DNA from: Ruegeria halocynthiae
GTDB taxonomy: Bacteria > Pseudomonadota > Alphaproteobacteria > Rhodobacterales > Rhodobacteraceae
NCBI RefSeq assembly: GCF_900106805.1
Contig: NZ_FNNP01000001.1
Span: forward strand, 1,116,001 to 1,180,000
Direction: 5' to 3'
Length of the DNA stretch: 64,000 nt
The notes beneath the pieces were generated by a model, which saw nothing but the letters and a program-made list of their open reading frames with translations, made no database searches and was not told where the DNA came from. The position numbers were made by a program, and so were the translations under genes. Positions 17,610 through 27,402 of this stretch are shown here, one piece after another; positions within the stretch are counted from its first letter, which is position 1; the number at the start of each line of letters is the position of its first letter.

Positions 17610-17733
17610 GCCTGCCGTAAGGTCAACACTGTTACCGTAGGAGGTCGGTTTTATCATCCCCGATATCTGTCCACCGACCTCTCCCTGTACAAGAGCCATA
17701 TGCCTTCCCCGGCATATGGCTTCTCTCTTTTTC
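17610..17733 (+). ncRNA. Candidate small RNA with two hairpins
   Basis: No convincing ORF lies between 17567 and 17926. The stretch holds an 8-bp stem GAGGTCGG (17641-17648)/CCGACCTC (17674-17681) with a 25-base loop, then a perfect intrinsic terminator. With the Crp-type box just upstream, this has the layout of a regulated sRNA of roughly 105-125 bases. It might instead be a long 3' UTR of the regulator gene. The 5' end is a guess. Confidence 0.4.
17695..17733 (+). terminator. Intrinsic terminator of the candidate sRNA
   Basis: GCCATATGCC-TTCCCC-GGCATATGGC forms a 10-bp perfect stem followed by TTCTCTCTTTTT. Confidence 0.8.
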
Positions 17734-17925
17734 ACAACTCAAGAACGTGCGATCACCCTTTGCGCTGCATGAGCTTCCATCCCAAGCGCAATCAGCAAGA
17801 CATCGCCCCATCATCAACCCTTGAGACTCTGCCAATTACGGTTTCTTGAGCGCGCCTGAGCAGTAGCGTACGCTAATGAAACTGTCTTGTTGGTATACCC
17901 GACCACCACGAAGAAAGGGCGAATT

Positions 17926-18342
17926 ATGATTGCCTACGTTACTGTTGGAGCGGATGACATTGGGCGCGCTAAGCAATTCTACACGTCCTTCCTGCCAACC
18001 CTCGGATACGAACTGGAAGAGGGTCTCGAAGGTCTGAGCTTTGCACTACCTGTAGAACCGGATCAGTCTCCGGTTTCGCCCGACTTCTATGTCAAACCAA
18101 CCTTTGATGGCTGTCCGGCCTCGGCCGGAAATGGTTCAATGGTTGCATTCGAAGCGCACAATCAAAAGCAGGTCCGCGACCTTCACGCCGCCGCGCTTTT
18201 GGCCGGTGGTACCAACGAGGGTCAACCGGGTTTTCGTGCGTCTTATGGCCCAAATTTCTATGTGGGTTATCTTCGTGACCCGCAGGGCAACAAGATCGCT
18301 CTCTTCTCAAGCGACCCGAACGAACCCGGCCGAGACGACTGA
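17926..18342 (+). CDS. VOC-family (glyoxalase/bleomycin resistance fold) protein
   Basis: 138 residues from the ATG at 17926, preceded by GAAAGGG. The vicinal-oxygen-chelate pattern is visible: MIAYVTVGADDIGRAKQFY at the start, then SMVAFEAHNQ and GPNFYVGYLRDPQGNKIA at the end. Metal-ligand positions are only partly kept (no early His), so it may bind a ligand without classical glyoxalase activity. Single gene, terminated by the bidirectional hairpin at 18416. Confidence 0.82.
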   Translation: MIAYVTVGADDIGRAKQFYTSFLPTLGYELEEGLEGLSFALPVEPDQSPVSPDFYVKPTFDGCPASAGNGSMVAFEAHNQKQVRDLHAAALLAGGTNEGQPGFRASYGPNFYVGYLRDPQGNKIALFSSDPNEPGRDD

Positions 18343-18415
18343 CGCAGATCCCGCGATCGGTCAGAGTGTTTTCGGCTCACATAGACACAGGTGATTCCAG
18401 CCTTGATCATTCACG

Positions 18416-18446
18416 AAAAAAGGCCGGGGAGTACCCCGACCTTTTT
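18416..18446. terminator. Bidirectional terminator between VOC gene and degP
   Basis: AAAAAGG-C-CGGGG, loop AGTA, CCCCG-A-CCTTTTT: a long stem with one mismatch, flanked by A and T runs, so it can stop both convergent transcripts. Confidence 0.8.
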
Positions 18447-18467
18447 CTTGTGTCCAACAGGGGATCT

Positions 18468-19910
18468 CTATTGTTCCAAGCTCAGGGCCACGAACCGAGG
18501 TTCACCCCCGCGCCGCACCAGCAGCAGCAGCGATTTGCGCCCTGCCTCGCGGGCCTCTTCCATCCTCGCCTCAAGATCGGCAATCGTCGTCACCTTCTGC
18601 TGCCCCGCCTCAGTGATCAGATCACCCGCGCGCAAGCCTTTCTCAAAGGCCTCCGAGGATTCGTCGACATTGGTGACCACCAGCCCTTCGGCGTCAGCAT
18701 CCAGACCCAGCTCCTCGCGCTGGCTGTCGTTTAGCGGAGAAATGGTCAGGCCCAGTACATCCTTATCCTCTTCCGTCGGAACCTCGGCTTCCGGCTCTTC
18801 ACCATTCTCATCACGTTCGGCATCCTCACGACGGCCCAGTGTCACCAGCACGGTCTGTGTACCACCGTCGCGATGCACGACCACACGTACGGATTTTCCT
18901 ACGGTGGTCTCACCGACCTGCCGTACAAGGCCGCGTGTGTCTTCAACCTCGACACCATCAAAGCTGATGATCACGTCTCCGGCCAGCAGCCCGGCTTCTT
19001 CGGCCGGTCCTTCCGGCACATCACTGATTAGCGCGCCGCCGGGCTTGTCCAGCCCCATCGCCTCGGCCATGTCCTCGGTCACGTCCTGAATGCGCACACC
19101 CAGCCAACCGCGACGGGTCTCACCGAATTCGCGCAGCTGGTCGACGACCTTGATCACCACGTTCGACGCCATCGAAAAGCCGATCCCGATCGAGCCCCCG
19201 TTCGGAGACAAAATCGCGGTGTTCACGCCGATCACTTCGCCATTCATGTTGAACAGCGGACCACCCGAGTTCCCCCTGTTGATCGCCGCATCTGTTTGGA
19301 TGTAATCGTCATACGACCCGCTGAGCGCGCGGTTCCGGGCAGAGATAATCCCGGCCGAGACCGAAAAGCCCTGCCCCAGCGGGTTACCCATTGCGATCAC
19401 CCAATCCCCCACGCGGGCAATGTCGCTATCGCCGAACTGCACGTAATTCAGTGGTCCCTCGGCTTCGACCTTCAGCAGCGCAATGTCAGTTTTTTCGTCT
19501 CTGCCGATCACCTTGGCAACAAGATCTTTTGCAGGCTGTCCATCGCCGGGGAAAAACTCTACCAGAATTTCATCAGCCTCGGCGATGACGTGATTGTTGG
19601 TGACGATATAGCCATCCTCCGAAATCACAAACCCCGAGCCCAGCGCATTGCTGCGGCGCGGTCTGTTTTCACCATCTCCGCCGTTGCGGTCCTGAAACTC
19701 GCGGAAAAAATCTTCGAACGGCGATCCTTCGGGCACGATTCCCTGTGGACCGGTCTGACCCTCGATCAGAGTGGATGTGGTGATATTGACCACCGCCGGG
19801 CTGATCTGTTCCGCCAATGGCGCCAAGCTTTCGCTGCGCGCTTGCGCGGCTACGGATTGCGCAAGAATCAGTAACATCCCCACAAAGGCCAACCATATCA
19901 GCCGCATCAT
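18468..19910 (-). CDS. degP: Do-like periplasmic serine protease
   Basis: From the Met at 19910 the protein has 480 residues; the longer open frame upstream lacks a plausible start context. Residues 2-22 are a signal peptide (IWLAFVGMLLILAQSVAAQA). The trypsin-like domain has the catalytic triad His107 (NNHVI), Asp142 (KTDIALL) and Ser215 (GNSGGPL). Two PDZ domains follow, at about 270-360 and 395-475, with a Glu-rich linker (ENGEEPEAEVPTEED). It degrades or refolds misfolded envelope proteins. It ends the rpiA-gor-hflKC block and might share regulation with hflKC. Confidence 0.94.
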   Translation of the reverse strand: MMRLIWLAFVGMLLILAQSVAAQARSESLAPLAEQISPAVVNITTSTLIEGQTGPQGIVPEGSPFEDFFREFQDRNGGDGENRPRRSNALGSGFVISEDGYIVTNNHVIAEADEILVEFFPGDGQPAKDLVAKVIGRDEKTDIALLKVEAEGPLNYVQFGDSDIARVGDWVIAMGNPLGQGFSVSAGIISARNRALSGSYDDYIQTDAAINRGNSGGPLFNMNGEVIGVNTAILSPNGGSIGIGFSMASNVVIKVVDQLREFGETRRGWLGVRIQDVTEDMAEAMGLDKPGGALISDVPEGPAEEAGLLAGDVIISFDGVEVEDTRGLVRQVGETTVGKSVRVVVHRDGGTQTVLVTLGRREDAERDENGEEPEAEVPTEEDKDVLGLTISPLNDSQREELGLDADAEGLVVTNVDESSEAFEKGLRAGDLITEAGQQKVTTIADLEARMEEAREAGRKSLLLLVRRGGEPRFVALSLEQ

Positions 19911-20092
19911 AACCAAAACATCGTCCCGCCGGACGGACACACTGCGCGCTTTCGCCTGCACTTGGGGTCTCCTTGTCGACACTTCTTCTGTGGGCACCAA
20001 CCGGTTACCCTTCTTAGCAACCAATGTAGTCAGTTTGCCCCCGCCCGCAACTCGGGATCGTGGGGAAATCACCGGCAAGTGAAACTCGGACA

Positions 20093-20290
20093 TTAAAAAC
20101 CAATCTGATTGGCACCCCACAACAGGATAAACCCGCTGATTACGCAGAGCAGCCCGACCAGTCGTCGCGCCTGCTCGGGCAACATCCGCAGCGCCTCCAA
20201 CATACGTTCAATAAGCGAAGGGGCCAGCGCATAGGCCAGCCCCTCGACAATCAGCACCAGCCCGAAGGCCAGAAGGACCATTCCCATCAC
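20093..20290 (-). CDS. DUF2065 small membrane protein
   Basis: 65 residues with two hydrophobic segments (GMVLLAFGLVLIVEGLAYAL and LVGLLCVISGFILLWGANQ), the YjeT/DUF2065 pattern. Its ATG overlaps the hflC stop by four bases (ATGA), so it is translated with hflC; DUF2065 next to HflKC is a recurring arrangement. The function is unknown; a role in the HflKC-FtsH membrane complex is a reasonable guess from context. Confidence 0.85.
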   Translation of the reverse strand: MMGMVLLAFGLVLIVEGLAYALAPSLIERMLEALRMLPEQARRLVGLLCVISGFILLWGANQIGF

Positions 20291-21183
20291 TCAGAAGCCG
20301 GAGCCGCCGGCGTAGCCCGCCCTGTCGGCGATCCCAGATAGTTGAAGAACTCTGAATCCGGGCTCAACACCAGCGAACTGTTTCCGCCCTGCAGGGCATT
20401 TTCGTAGGCTGTCAGCGAGCGGTAGAATTCAAAGAACTCGGGATCGGCACCATAAGCTTCGGCAAAGATCGCGTTCCGTTCAGCATCGGCCTCACCACGG
20501 GTAATCTCCGCCTCACGTCGCGCGTCCGACACCAGTTCCACCACGGTCCGGTCGGCCTGCGCACGAACCCGCTGCGCTGCTTCGTTCCCGCGCGCGCGTT
20601 CATCGGTGGCTTCACGCTCCCGCTCGGCCTTCATCCGGTCAAACGTTGCTTCAAGGTTCGCTTGCGGCAGATCGGTTGCCTTCAATCGCACGTCGATGAC
20701 AGTCACACCCAGCGCGCGTGCCTCGGCAATCGCGCTGTTGCGGATACGCAGCATCAGCGCGGCCCGGTCAGAGCTCAGGATGTCACGGGACGACACAGAA
20801 CCCAGAACTTCGCGGGTTTCGGCTCGCAGGATGCTGTCTAGACGATTCTCAGCAACCGGGATGCCGCCAACACCAACCGCTTGGCGGAATTGGTTCAGAT
20901 CGGCAATCCGATAACGCGCGAAGGCGTCAACCACCAGACGGCGATCATCCAGAGGCGTAACTTCCAGCGGTTGCACGTCGATTGACAGGATACGGTCATC
21001 ATAGCGCACCACTTCCTGGATCAACGGGATTTTGAAGGCAAGACCGGGCTCTTCCTTGACCGCAACGACCCGGCCAAATTGCAGAACCAGGGCACGTTCG
21101 CGTTCGTCCACGATGAAAATCGAGGACAAGAGACCGACGATAGCGATGAAAACGATCGGTAGAATAAATGTCGTTTTACGCAT
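20287..21183 (-). CDS. hflC: Protease modulator HflC
   Basis: 298 residues: one N-terminal membrane segment (TTFILPIVFIAIVGLLSSIF) then an SPFH/prohibitin domain (VDERERALVLQFGRVV; VVDAFARYRIADLNQFRQAV) and a coiled coil (about 190-250, MKAEREREATDERARGNE). With HflK it forms the large membrane cage that surrounds FtsH and limits its proteolysis of membrane proteins. The start overlaps the hflK stop by one base (TGATG). Confidence 0.95.
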   Translation of the reverse strand: MRKTTFILPIVFIAIVGLLSSIFIVDERERALVLQFGRVVAVKEEPGLAFKIPLIQEVVRYDDRILSIDVQPLEVTPLDDRRLVVDAFARYRIADLNQFRQAVGVGGIPVAENRLDSILRAETREVLGSVSSRDILSSDRAALMLRIRNSAIAEARALGVTVIDVRLKATDLPQANLEATFDRMKAEREREATDERARGNEAAQRVRAQADRTVVELVSDARREAEITRGEADAERNAIFAEAYGADPEFFEFYRSLTAYENALQGGNSSLVLSPDSEFFNYLGSPTGRATPAAPASE

Positions 21184-22325
21184 CAGTTCCCCTCCCCGGC
21201 TGAGTTACGACGCAGCTCATTCAGCGGCAGATAGGGCACGACGCCCTGCCCCTGACCGCCCGAATTCTGGTCCAGAATAATCTTGTCGACGTCACCCAAA
21301 ATCTGCTCCATCCGCTCCAGATACAGACGCTTTCGGGTCACATCCGGCGCTTTGGAATATTCCTCGAGAACCGCGCTAAAGCGGCTGGCCTCACCTTGCG
21401 CGCTGTTGATCTGCTGAGCGCGATATCCTTCGGCTTCTTCCAGAATCTGGGCTGCTTCACCACGGGCCTCGGCGAGAACCCGGTTCGCATAAGCATCGGC
21501 CACGTTTTGCAGACGATCACGTTCCTGCGCGGCGGCCTGAACGTCGCGGAAAGAAGCGATCACGTCCTGCGGCGGGTCGGCTTTGTCAAAGTTCACACGG
21601 ATAATGTTTACGCCCGAATCGTAGCTATCCATGGTCGCTTGGATCAGCTCTTTCAGACGTTCACCGATGATCCCGCGATCCCGGTTCAGGATCGGTGCCA
21701 GCTCGCTTTGCGCGATGATCTCACGCATAGCTGATTCTGAAACCGCTTGGATTGTTTGACGCGGATCGCGCAGGTTGAACAGGAACCTAGCCGGATCATT
21801 GATGTTCCAGACGACCTGGTAATCGATATCGACCACGTTTTCATCGCCGGTCAGCATCAGCCCGTCGTCGCTGCCCCGCGCGCCGCCCATGTCTTCGGTC
21901 TGTTCGCGGGTAACCGGGATGACCTCGGCGGTCACCAAAGGCCACGGCGCAAAGTTCAGACCCGGATTTCCGACAGCCGAGAATTCGCCCAGAAACAGCT
22001 CAACCGACTGTTCTTCGGGCTTGACGGTGTAAAAGCTTGCCGCAGCCCATAGGCCCAGGGCCACCAGGACACCAATCGCAACTGTGCCCTTGGTAAACGC
22101 CGGACCACCGCCGCCGCCCGAACCATTGGTGCCACGGCCACCGCCGCCACGACCGCCCATCAGGACGCGCAGCTGCTCTTGGCCCTTTTTCATCAGCTCA
22201 TCGATCTCGGGGATCTGCGGGCCGTCGTTCTCGGGGGGCTTGCGCCCGTCCCCGTTGTTACCCCGATTTCCTCCGCCACCGGATGAGCCTCCGCCCCCCC
22301 AGGGGCCGCCGCTGTTGCCCGCCAT
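21183..22325 (-). CDS. hflK: FtsH protease activity modulator HflK
   Basis: 380 residues from the ATG at 22325; an upstream ATG at 22400 adds 25 residues of doubtful sequence. The N-terminus is extremely Gly-rich (GPWGGGGSSGGGGNRG, then GGRGGGGRGTNG), followed by a membrane segment at about 85-105 and an SPFH domain starting TVKPEEQSVELFLGEF. A coiled coil follows. The protein partners HflC. The Gly-rich cytosolic N-terminus is typical of HflK. Confidence 0.95.
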   Translation of the reverse strand: MAGNSGGPWGGGGSSGGGGNRGNNGDGRKPPENDGPQIPEIDELMKKGQEQLRVLMGGRGGGGRGTNGSGGGGGPAFTKGTVAIGVLVALGLWAAASFYTVKPEEQSVELFLGEFSAVGNPGLNFAPWPLVTAEVIPVTREQTEDMGGARGSDDGLMLTGDENVVDIDYQVVWNINDPARFLFNLRDPRQTIQAVSESAMREIIAQSELAPILNRDRGIIGERLKELIQATMDSYDSGVNIIRVNFDKADPPQDVIASFRDVQAAAQERDRLQNVADAYANRVLAEARGEAAQILEEAEGYRAQQINSAQGEASRFSAVLEEYSKAPDVTRKRLYLERMEQILGDVDKIILDQNSGGQGQGVVPYLPLNELRRNSAGEGN

Positions 22326-22396
22326 ATGTATCATTTCCTTGTGTTGGACCGTGTGATCACGGGTTCCCTTGTAACGTGTGTGCGCGCGCTTGCAAA

Positions 22397-23755
22397 TCAA
22401 GCCGTGCGCACAGGTTGCCGCATTGTCACCAGTTCTTCAGCCATCACCGGATGAACCGCAACCGTGCGGTCGAAATCTTCCTTGGTGGCGCCCATTTTCA
22501 CGGCGATCCCGGCCAGTTGGATCATCTCCCCCGCGCCGGGCGCCACGATATGACAGCCCAGTACCTTGCGGCTCGCCTGAGACACGATCAGCTTCATCAA
22601 CACCCGCTGCGTACCACCCGCAAATGATTTCTGCATCGGCTTGAACGAGGTTGCATAAACTTCGATCGGCTCTTGCGCCGCGGCCTCTTCTTCGCTGAGG
22701 CCGACGGTGCCCATCTCGGGTTGGGTAAAGATCGCAGTCGGGATCAGCTCATGATCCACCGGCGTTGGATTGCCCTTGAAGACAGTCTCGACAAAGGCCA
22801 TGCCTTCGCGGATCGCGACCGGGGTCAGGTTCACGCGATCCGTCACATCGCCGATGGCGTAGATCGAGGGCACACCTGTTTGGCTGTATTCATCCACGAT
22901 GATCTCACCTTTGCGGCCACGCGCAACGCCAAGCGCTTCAAGCCCCAGATCATCCGCATTCGGTGCACGACCAGTGGCGTACATCACCACATCAAACAGC
23001 CGCTCGGACCCGTTCGTGGCCTTTACCCAGATCTTATCGCCCTGTTGCTTCATCTCCAGCACATTGGTGCCCAGATGCAGATCGATGCCGTTCTGGCACA
23101 TCTCTTCACTGATCAGCCCGCGGGCCTCGTCGTCAAAGCCGCGCAGAATCTGCGCCCCACGATAGAACTGAGTGGTCTTGACCCCCAGCCCGTTCATGAT
23201 CCCTGCAAATTCACAGGCGATATAGCCGCCGCCGACGATCAGCATGGATTCGGGCAGCTTCTCCAGATGGAAAACCTCGTTTGAGGTGATGGCAAGTTCC
23301 GAACCCGAAAACTCGGGCACGACCGGGCGACCACCGGTTGCGACCAGAATGTGTTTGGCCGTCTTGCGGGCCCCATCGGCCAGCTCCACCGTATGCGGAT
23401 CGACAACGCGGGCGCGCTGATCAAAGCTTTCAACGCCATTATTCTTAAGGATATTGCGATAGATGCCTTCCAGTCGGTCCAGCTCAGCCACCAGCTTGCC
23501 GTGAAAGGTGCTCCAGTCGAACGCACCGCGCTGGATATCCCAGCCAAAAGCCTGCGCATCGCCGACCATCCCGGAAAACTCGCTGGCAAAAACCATAAGC
23601 TTCTTGGGCACACAGCCCCGGATCACACAGGTTCCGCCGTAACGATCCTCTTCCGCCAGCGCCACCTTGGCCCCGTTTTCACCCGCCGCCACACGCGCCG
23701 CGCGAACCCCGCCCGAGCCGCCTCCGATGACGAACAGATCATAGTCAAAGCTCAT
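22397..23755 (-). CDS. gor: Glutathione-disulfide reductase
   Basis: 452 residues from MSFDYDLFVIGGGSGGVRAA, whose FAD-binding GxGxxG motif fixes the start at 23755, rather than the longer frame to 23848. The redox-active disulfide is in GGTCVIRGCVPKK (CxxxxC). A second dinucleotide-binding motif, VGGGYIACEFAG, binds NADPH, and the C-terminal dimer domain ends with the base His-Pro (AVHPVMAEE). It keeps glutathione reduced using NADPH; RpiA next door belongs to the pentose phosphate pathway that supplies it. Confidence 0.95.
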   Translation of the reverse strand: MSFDYDLFVIGGGSGGVRAARVAAGENGAKVALAEEDRYGGTCVIRGCVPKKLMVFASEFSGMVGDAQAFGWDIQRGAFDWSTFHGKLVAELDRLEGIYRNILKNNGVESFDQRARVVDPHTVELADGARKTAKHILVATGGRPVVPEFSGSELAITSNEVFHLEKLPESMLIVGGGYIACEFAGIMNGLGVKTTQFYRGAQILRGFDDEARGLISEEMCQNGIDLHLGTNVLEMKQQGDKIWVKATNGSERLFDVVMYATGRAPNADDLGLEALGVARGRKGEIIVDEYSQTGVPSIYAIGDVTDRVNLTPVAIREGMAFVETVFKGNPTPVDHELIPTAIFTQPEMGTVGLSEEEAAAQEPIEVYATSFKPMQKSFAGGTQRVLMKLIVSQASRKVLGCHIVAPGAGEMIQLAGIAVKMGATKEDFDRTVAVHPVMAEELVTMRQPVRTA

Positions 23756-23883
23756 GTACGAGTTCCTTTTATTCCACGTGGACAAATTCACTGGATATCT
23801 GGGCGCAAATCCCGAACTGCCAACCCCTAGCGGGGGAATTAGCAGCATTTCTTCTGCGGTTTATCGCGCTGCCTGCACGATCC

Positions 23884-24669
23884 TTAGTCCGTCAGATCCG
23901 AAAACAGGTTGTCCCCGCCCTCGCTCAGCATATCGGTCAGGACCGTGCCTTCGTTGAGATCGCGTAGCTCGACCCGACCATCGCCATAGCCGACGATGAC
24001 CTTATCGCAGATATCTATGAACAGCCCGTTTTCGACCACGCCGGGAATCTGGTTCATAACCAGTGCCAGTTGCCGTGCATTCCCGATCCGCTTGAGGTGC
24101 AGGTCCAGAATGTGATTGCCCTCATCCGTGACCTTGGGCGCCTCACCGTTCATGCGCAGCGTGACCGAAGTACCCAGGACATCCATCGTGTCCAGCGCCT
24201 CTTCGATCAGGGTGCGGGTGGTTTGCCAGCCAAACGGGATCACTTCAACAGGCAGAGGAAACGCGCCCAGCGTCTCGACCTCTTTGCCCGCATCGGCGAT
24301 CACCACCATCTGGTCACTGGCTGTGGCCACGATCTTTTCCTGCAACAATGCAGCACCACCGCCCTTGATCAGGTTGAATTCTCCATCGAACTCATCCGCG
24401 CCATCAATGGTCAGGTCCAGCCATCCGGCCTGATCCAGCGAGATCACCTCGATCCCTTCTTCCCGCGCCAATTGCGCCGTGGCGGTCGAGGTCGGTACGC
24501 CCTTGATCGTCAACCCTTCGCCGCGCACCCGTTCGCCCAGACGGCGCACCAGCCACGCGGCGGTCGAGCCCGTCCCCAGACCCACGCGCATTCCGTCCTG
24601 AACAAGATCGGCAGCACGGCAGGCAGCAACGTATTTCGCTTTGTCGATGGGCGACAAATCTTTGATCAT
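23884..24669 (-). CDS. rpiA: Ribose-5-phosphate isomerase A
   Basis: 261 residues. It interconverts ribose-5-phosphate and ribulose-5-phosphate. Visible motifs: VGLGTGSTAAWLV (phosphate loop), LDLTIDGADEFDGEFNLIKGGGAALLQEK with catalytic Asp, Glu and Lys residues, and the C-terminal GLFIDICDKVIVG. It is the first gene of the minus-strand block; 128 bases separate it from gor. Confidence 0.96.
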   Translation of the reverse strand: MIKDLSPIDKAKYVAACRAADLVQDGMRVGLGTGSTAAWLVRRLGERVRGEGLTIKGVPTSTATAQLAREEGIEVISLDQAGWLDLTIDGADEFDGEFNLIKGGGAALLQEKIVATASDQMVVIADAGKEVETLGAFPLPVEVIPFGWQTTRTLIEEALDTMDVLGTSVTLRMNGEAPKVTDEGNHILDLHLKRIGNARQLALVMNQIPGVVENGLFIDICDKVIVGYGDGRVELRDLNEGTVLTDMLSEGGDNLFSDLTD

Positions 24670-24836
24670 GGCAGCTTCCCCTCAGAATACTGACAAACTT
24701 ATACGGAATGCCCAGCGCAACTGCGAGAGGCAATTCACCCCTCACCTGTGTTAACATGTCGCTGAAATACGCGTTTCCGGAGGGAAACGTCGCAATCAAG
24801 TCTTCGCGCCTCCGCTACAGGACCTAAATAGAACTT

Positions 24837-25538
24837 ATGGAAACGCCGTACCGCCTGCACTATGCCCCCGACAACGCCTCGTTGGTGATCCGACTGGCCT
24901 TGGATGAGATGGGTCTGCCTTACGAGACCGCGCTGGTTGATCGCACTCGCAACGCGCAGGATGGCGCAGCCTATCGGGCGTTGAATCCGAACGGGCTGAT
25001 TCCGGTATTGGAAACACCACAGGGGCCGATTTTCGAGACGGCGGCAATTCTGCTGTGGCTGGCCGACACCCATGCGCAGATGGCACCCGCACCCGACAGC
25101 CCTGATCGGGCCGCATTCCTGAAATGGTTGTTCTTCGCTTCCAACACCCTGCATTCAGACCTGCGCATCTTGTTCTACGCCGAAAAGTACATTGCCCCCG
25201 CTCAGGCCGAGACGCTGCGCGCGGGCATCCGCCCCCGGCTGCGCCAACATCTGACGCGACTGGATGCTTTGGCCCAAGAGGCACCGGATTGGTTCAGCGC
25301 CGATCACCCCTCGGTACTGACATTCTACGTCGCCTGCATGATGCGCTGGATGGCGCTCTATCCCGCCAAGGCAGACCGCAGCTGGTATCAACTGGCCGAC
25401 ACGCCTTATCTGCAGAAAATCCTGATGCAGCTAGAACCACACCCCTCCACCCGCGCAGCCATCGCCGCCGAGGGGCTAGGGGTAACACCCTTCACCTCGC
25501 CGACCTACGCCAACCCTCCAGAAGGCTCAGCTACCTGA
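24837..25538 (+). CDS. Glutathione S-transferase family protein
   Basis: 233 residues. The thioredoxin-like N-terminus has YRLHYAPDNASLVIRLAL, NPNGLIPVLETP and IFETAAILLWLAD; the helical C-terminus has SVLTFYVACMMRWMALYP. The Ser in DNAS is the likely glutathione-activating residue, as in bacterial beta/theta-like enzymes. It is divergent from rpiA and sits one base before the sdaA start, so the two are probably co-transcribed. Substrate unknown. Confidence 0.85.
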   Translation: METPYRLHYAPDNASLVIRLALDEMGLPYETALVDRTRNAQDGAAYRALNPNGLIPVLETPQGPIFETAAILLWLADTHAQMAPAPDSPDRAAFLKWLFFASNTLHSDLRILFYAEKYIAPAQAETLRAGIRPRLRQHLTRLDALAQEAPDWFSADHPSVLTFYVACMMRWMALYPAKADRSWYQLADTPYLQKILMQLEPHPSTRAAIAAEGLGVTPFTSPTYANPPEGSAT

Positions 25539-25539
25539 T

Positions 25540-26913
25540 ATGTTTCTCTCTGTCTTTGATATGTTCAAAGTGGGCATTGGCCCATCCTCGTCCCACACTA
25601 TGGGCCCCATGGTCGCTGCCGCACGGTTCCTCGACCTGATGCGCGCCTCACCGTTCGAATTCGCAGGCCTGCGTGGTTCTCTGCACGGCTCGTTGGCCTT
25701 CACCGGTGTCGGTCATGCTACCGACCGCGCCACAATTCTGGGCCTCGCCGGATTTGTTCCCGACACCTACGACAATGACAAGGCCGAGGCCGCTTTGGCA
25801 ACCATAGCCGAAACCCACACGGTGACTCCCGAGGGCTTGCCCACCCTGAGTTTCGATCCCAAGGCCGATCTGATCTTTGACTACGACAACAATCTGCCCG
25901 GCCACGCCAACGCCATGATCCTGATGGCCACTGACGCGCAGGGTGACGTTATCCTGCGGCAGGTCTATTATTCTATCGGCGGTGGCTTCGTCCTGACCGA
26001 AGAAGAACTGGCCGAAGGCAAAGCGACGGACGAAGGCGATCCCGTGCCCTTCCCGTTCAAATCCGCGGCCGAAATGCTGCAGATGGCCAAGACCAGCGAC
26101 AAAAGCATTGCCCAGATGAAGCGCGAGAATGAAATCGCGCGCGGCTGCGCGGAAAGTTTCGCCAAAGGTTCTGCCCGCCTGTGGCAGGTGATGAATGACT
26201 GTATCGAACGCGGATTGAAAACCGATGGCATCCTGCCCGGAGGTCTGAGCGTACGCCGACGTGCCAAGGGCATCCACGATGCCCTACTGGCAGAGCGTGG
26301 TATGAACCTGAACGCGCCGCATACGATCAACGACTGGATGAGCGTCTACGCCATGGCGGTGAACGAAGAAAACGCCGCTGGCGGTCAGGTCGTCACAGCG
26401 CCGACCAATGGCGCGGCGGGCGTGTTGCCCTCGGTCCTGCGCTATTATCTCGATCACGTTCCTGGCGCGTCCGAAAGCCATGTTGAGGATTTCTTGCTGA
26501 CCGCTGCCGCCATCGGCGGGCTGGTCAAGTTCAATGCCTCAATCTCGGGTGCCGAAGCGGGATGTCAGGCCGAGGTCGGCAGCGCCTCAGCCATGGCAGC
26601 GGCCGGAATGTGCGCCGTGATGGGCGGCACCCCCGAGCAGGTGGAAAACGCGGCCGAGATCGCGCTTGAGCATCATCTCGGCATGACTTGCGATCCGGTG
26701 GCAGGTCTTGTGCAGGTGCCCTGTATCGAACGCAACGGACTGGGCGCGATCAAGGCTGTCTCGGCGGCATCGCTGGCCCTGCGCGGCGACGGCAAACACT
26801 TCATGCCATTGGACTCGGCCATTGAAACAATGCGCCAGACCGGCGAGGATATGCACGCGAAGTATAAGGAAACATCTTTGGGCGGGCTGGCCGTCAACGT
26901 GCCGAACTGCTGA
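25540..26913 (+). CDS. sdaA: L-serine ammonia-lyase, iron-sulfur type
   Basis: 457 residues, the single-chain form of the enzyme, deaminating L-serine to pyruvate and ammonia. [17 protein letters not shown] near the start is the family signature. Cysteines in [20 protein letters not shown] and VQVPCIE bind the oxygen-sensitive [4Fe-4S] cluster. The ATG follows the GST stop with one base between them, suggesting coupling. Confidence 0.96.
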   Translation: MFLSVFDMFKVGIGPSSSHTMGPMVAAARFLDLMRASPFEFAGLRGSLHGSLAFTGVGHATDRATILGLAGFVPDTYDNDKAEAALATIAETHTVTPEGLPTLSFDPKADLIFDYDNNLPGHANAMILMATDAQGDVILRQVYYSIGGGFVLTEEELAEGKATDEGDPVPFPFKSAAEMLQMAKTSDKSIAQMKRENEIARGCAESFAKGSARLWQVMNDCIERGLKTDGILPGGLSVRRRAKGIHDALLAERGMNLNAPHTINDWMSVYAMAVNEENAAGGQVVTAPTNGAAGVLPSVLRYYLDHVPGASESHVEDFLLTAAAIGGLVKFNASISGAEAGCQAEVGSASAMAAAGMCAVMGGTPEQVENAAEIALEHHLGMTCDPVAGLVQVPCIERNGLGAIKAVSAASLALRGDGKHFMPLDSAIETMRQTGEDMHAKYKETSLGGLAVNVPNC

Positions 26914-26940
26914 TCTGACAGCAAGAAAGAGCGGGGTGAC

Positions 26941-27357
26941 ATGCGCGGACATTGCCTATGCGGCAAGATTGGATACGAGGTTGATCCATCCGTCCTGTCC
27001 TGTGTCACCTGCCATTGTGACAGCTGCCGGCGCCAATGCGCGGCGCCGATGACCACGTATTTTGGGGTGCGCGACGGCAATTGGCGCTGGACCGGCGAGG
27101 ATCCAAAACGGTTCAATTCCTCTCCCGGTGTCGAGCGCAGCTTTTGCCCCCATTGCGGTACGCCGATGTCCTTCCGTTCTACGGCGATGTCGGATGTGAT
27201 GCACCTTTATGTGGCAACGCTGGTAAACCCCGAAGCACTCAGCCCGACCTTGCATGTCGCACATGAGGAAAGGTTAGGCTGGCTGCAACTCAATGACGGC
27301 CTGCCGACCTGTATCGGCCCGGACTATACCAAAGTCCAACCCCTGCCCGACGCCTGA
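26941..27357 (+). CDS. GFA-family zinc protein
   Basis: 138 residues with the GFA (glutathione-dependent formaldehyde-activating enzyme/CENP-V) zinc motifs: [24 protein letters not shown] and [11 protein letters not shown]. The fold binds structural zinc; only a few members have been linked to formaldehyde metabolism and the real substrate is unknown. It follows sdaA by 27 bases on the same strand. Confidence 0.87.
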   Translation: MRGHCLCGKIGYEVDPSVLSCVTCHCDSCRRQCAAPMTTYFGVRDGNWRWTGEDPKRFNSSPGVERSFCPHCGTPMSFRSTAMSDVMHLYVATLVNPEALSPTLHVAHEERLGWLQLNDGLPTCIGPDYTKVQPLPDA

Positions 27358-27402
27358 GATCAGAGCTTCCCCCTAATCCGCGAAACCGCTAGCGTCGCGC
27401 GC

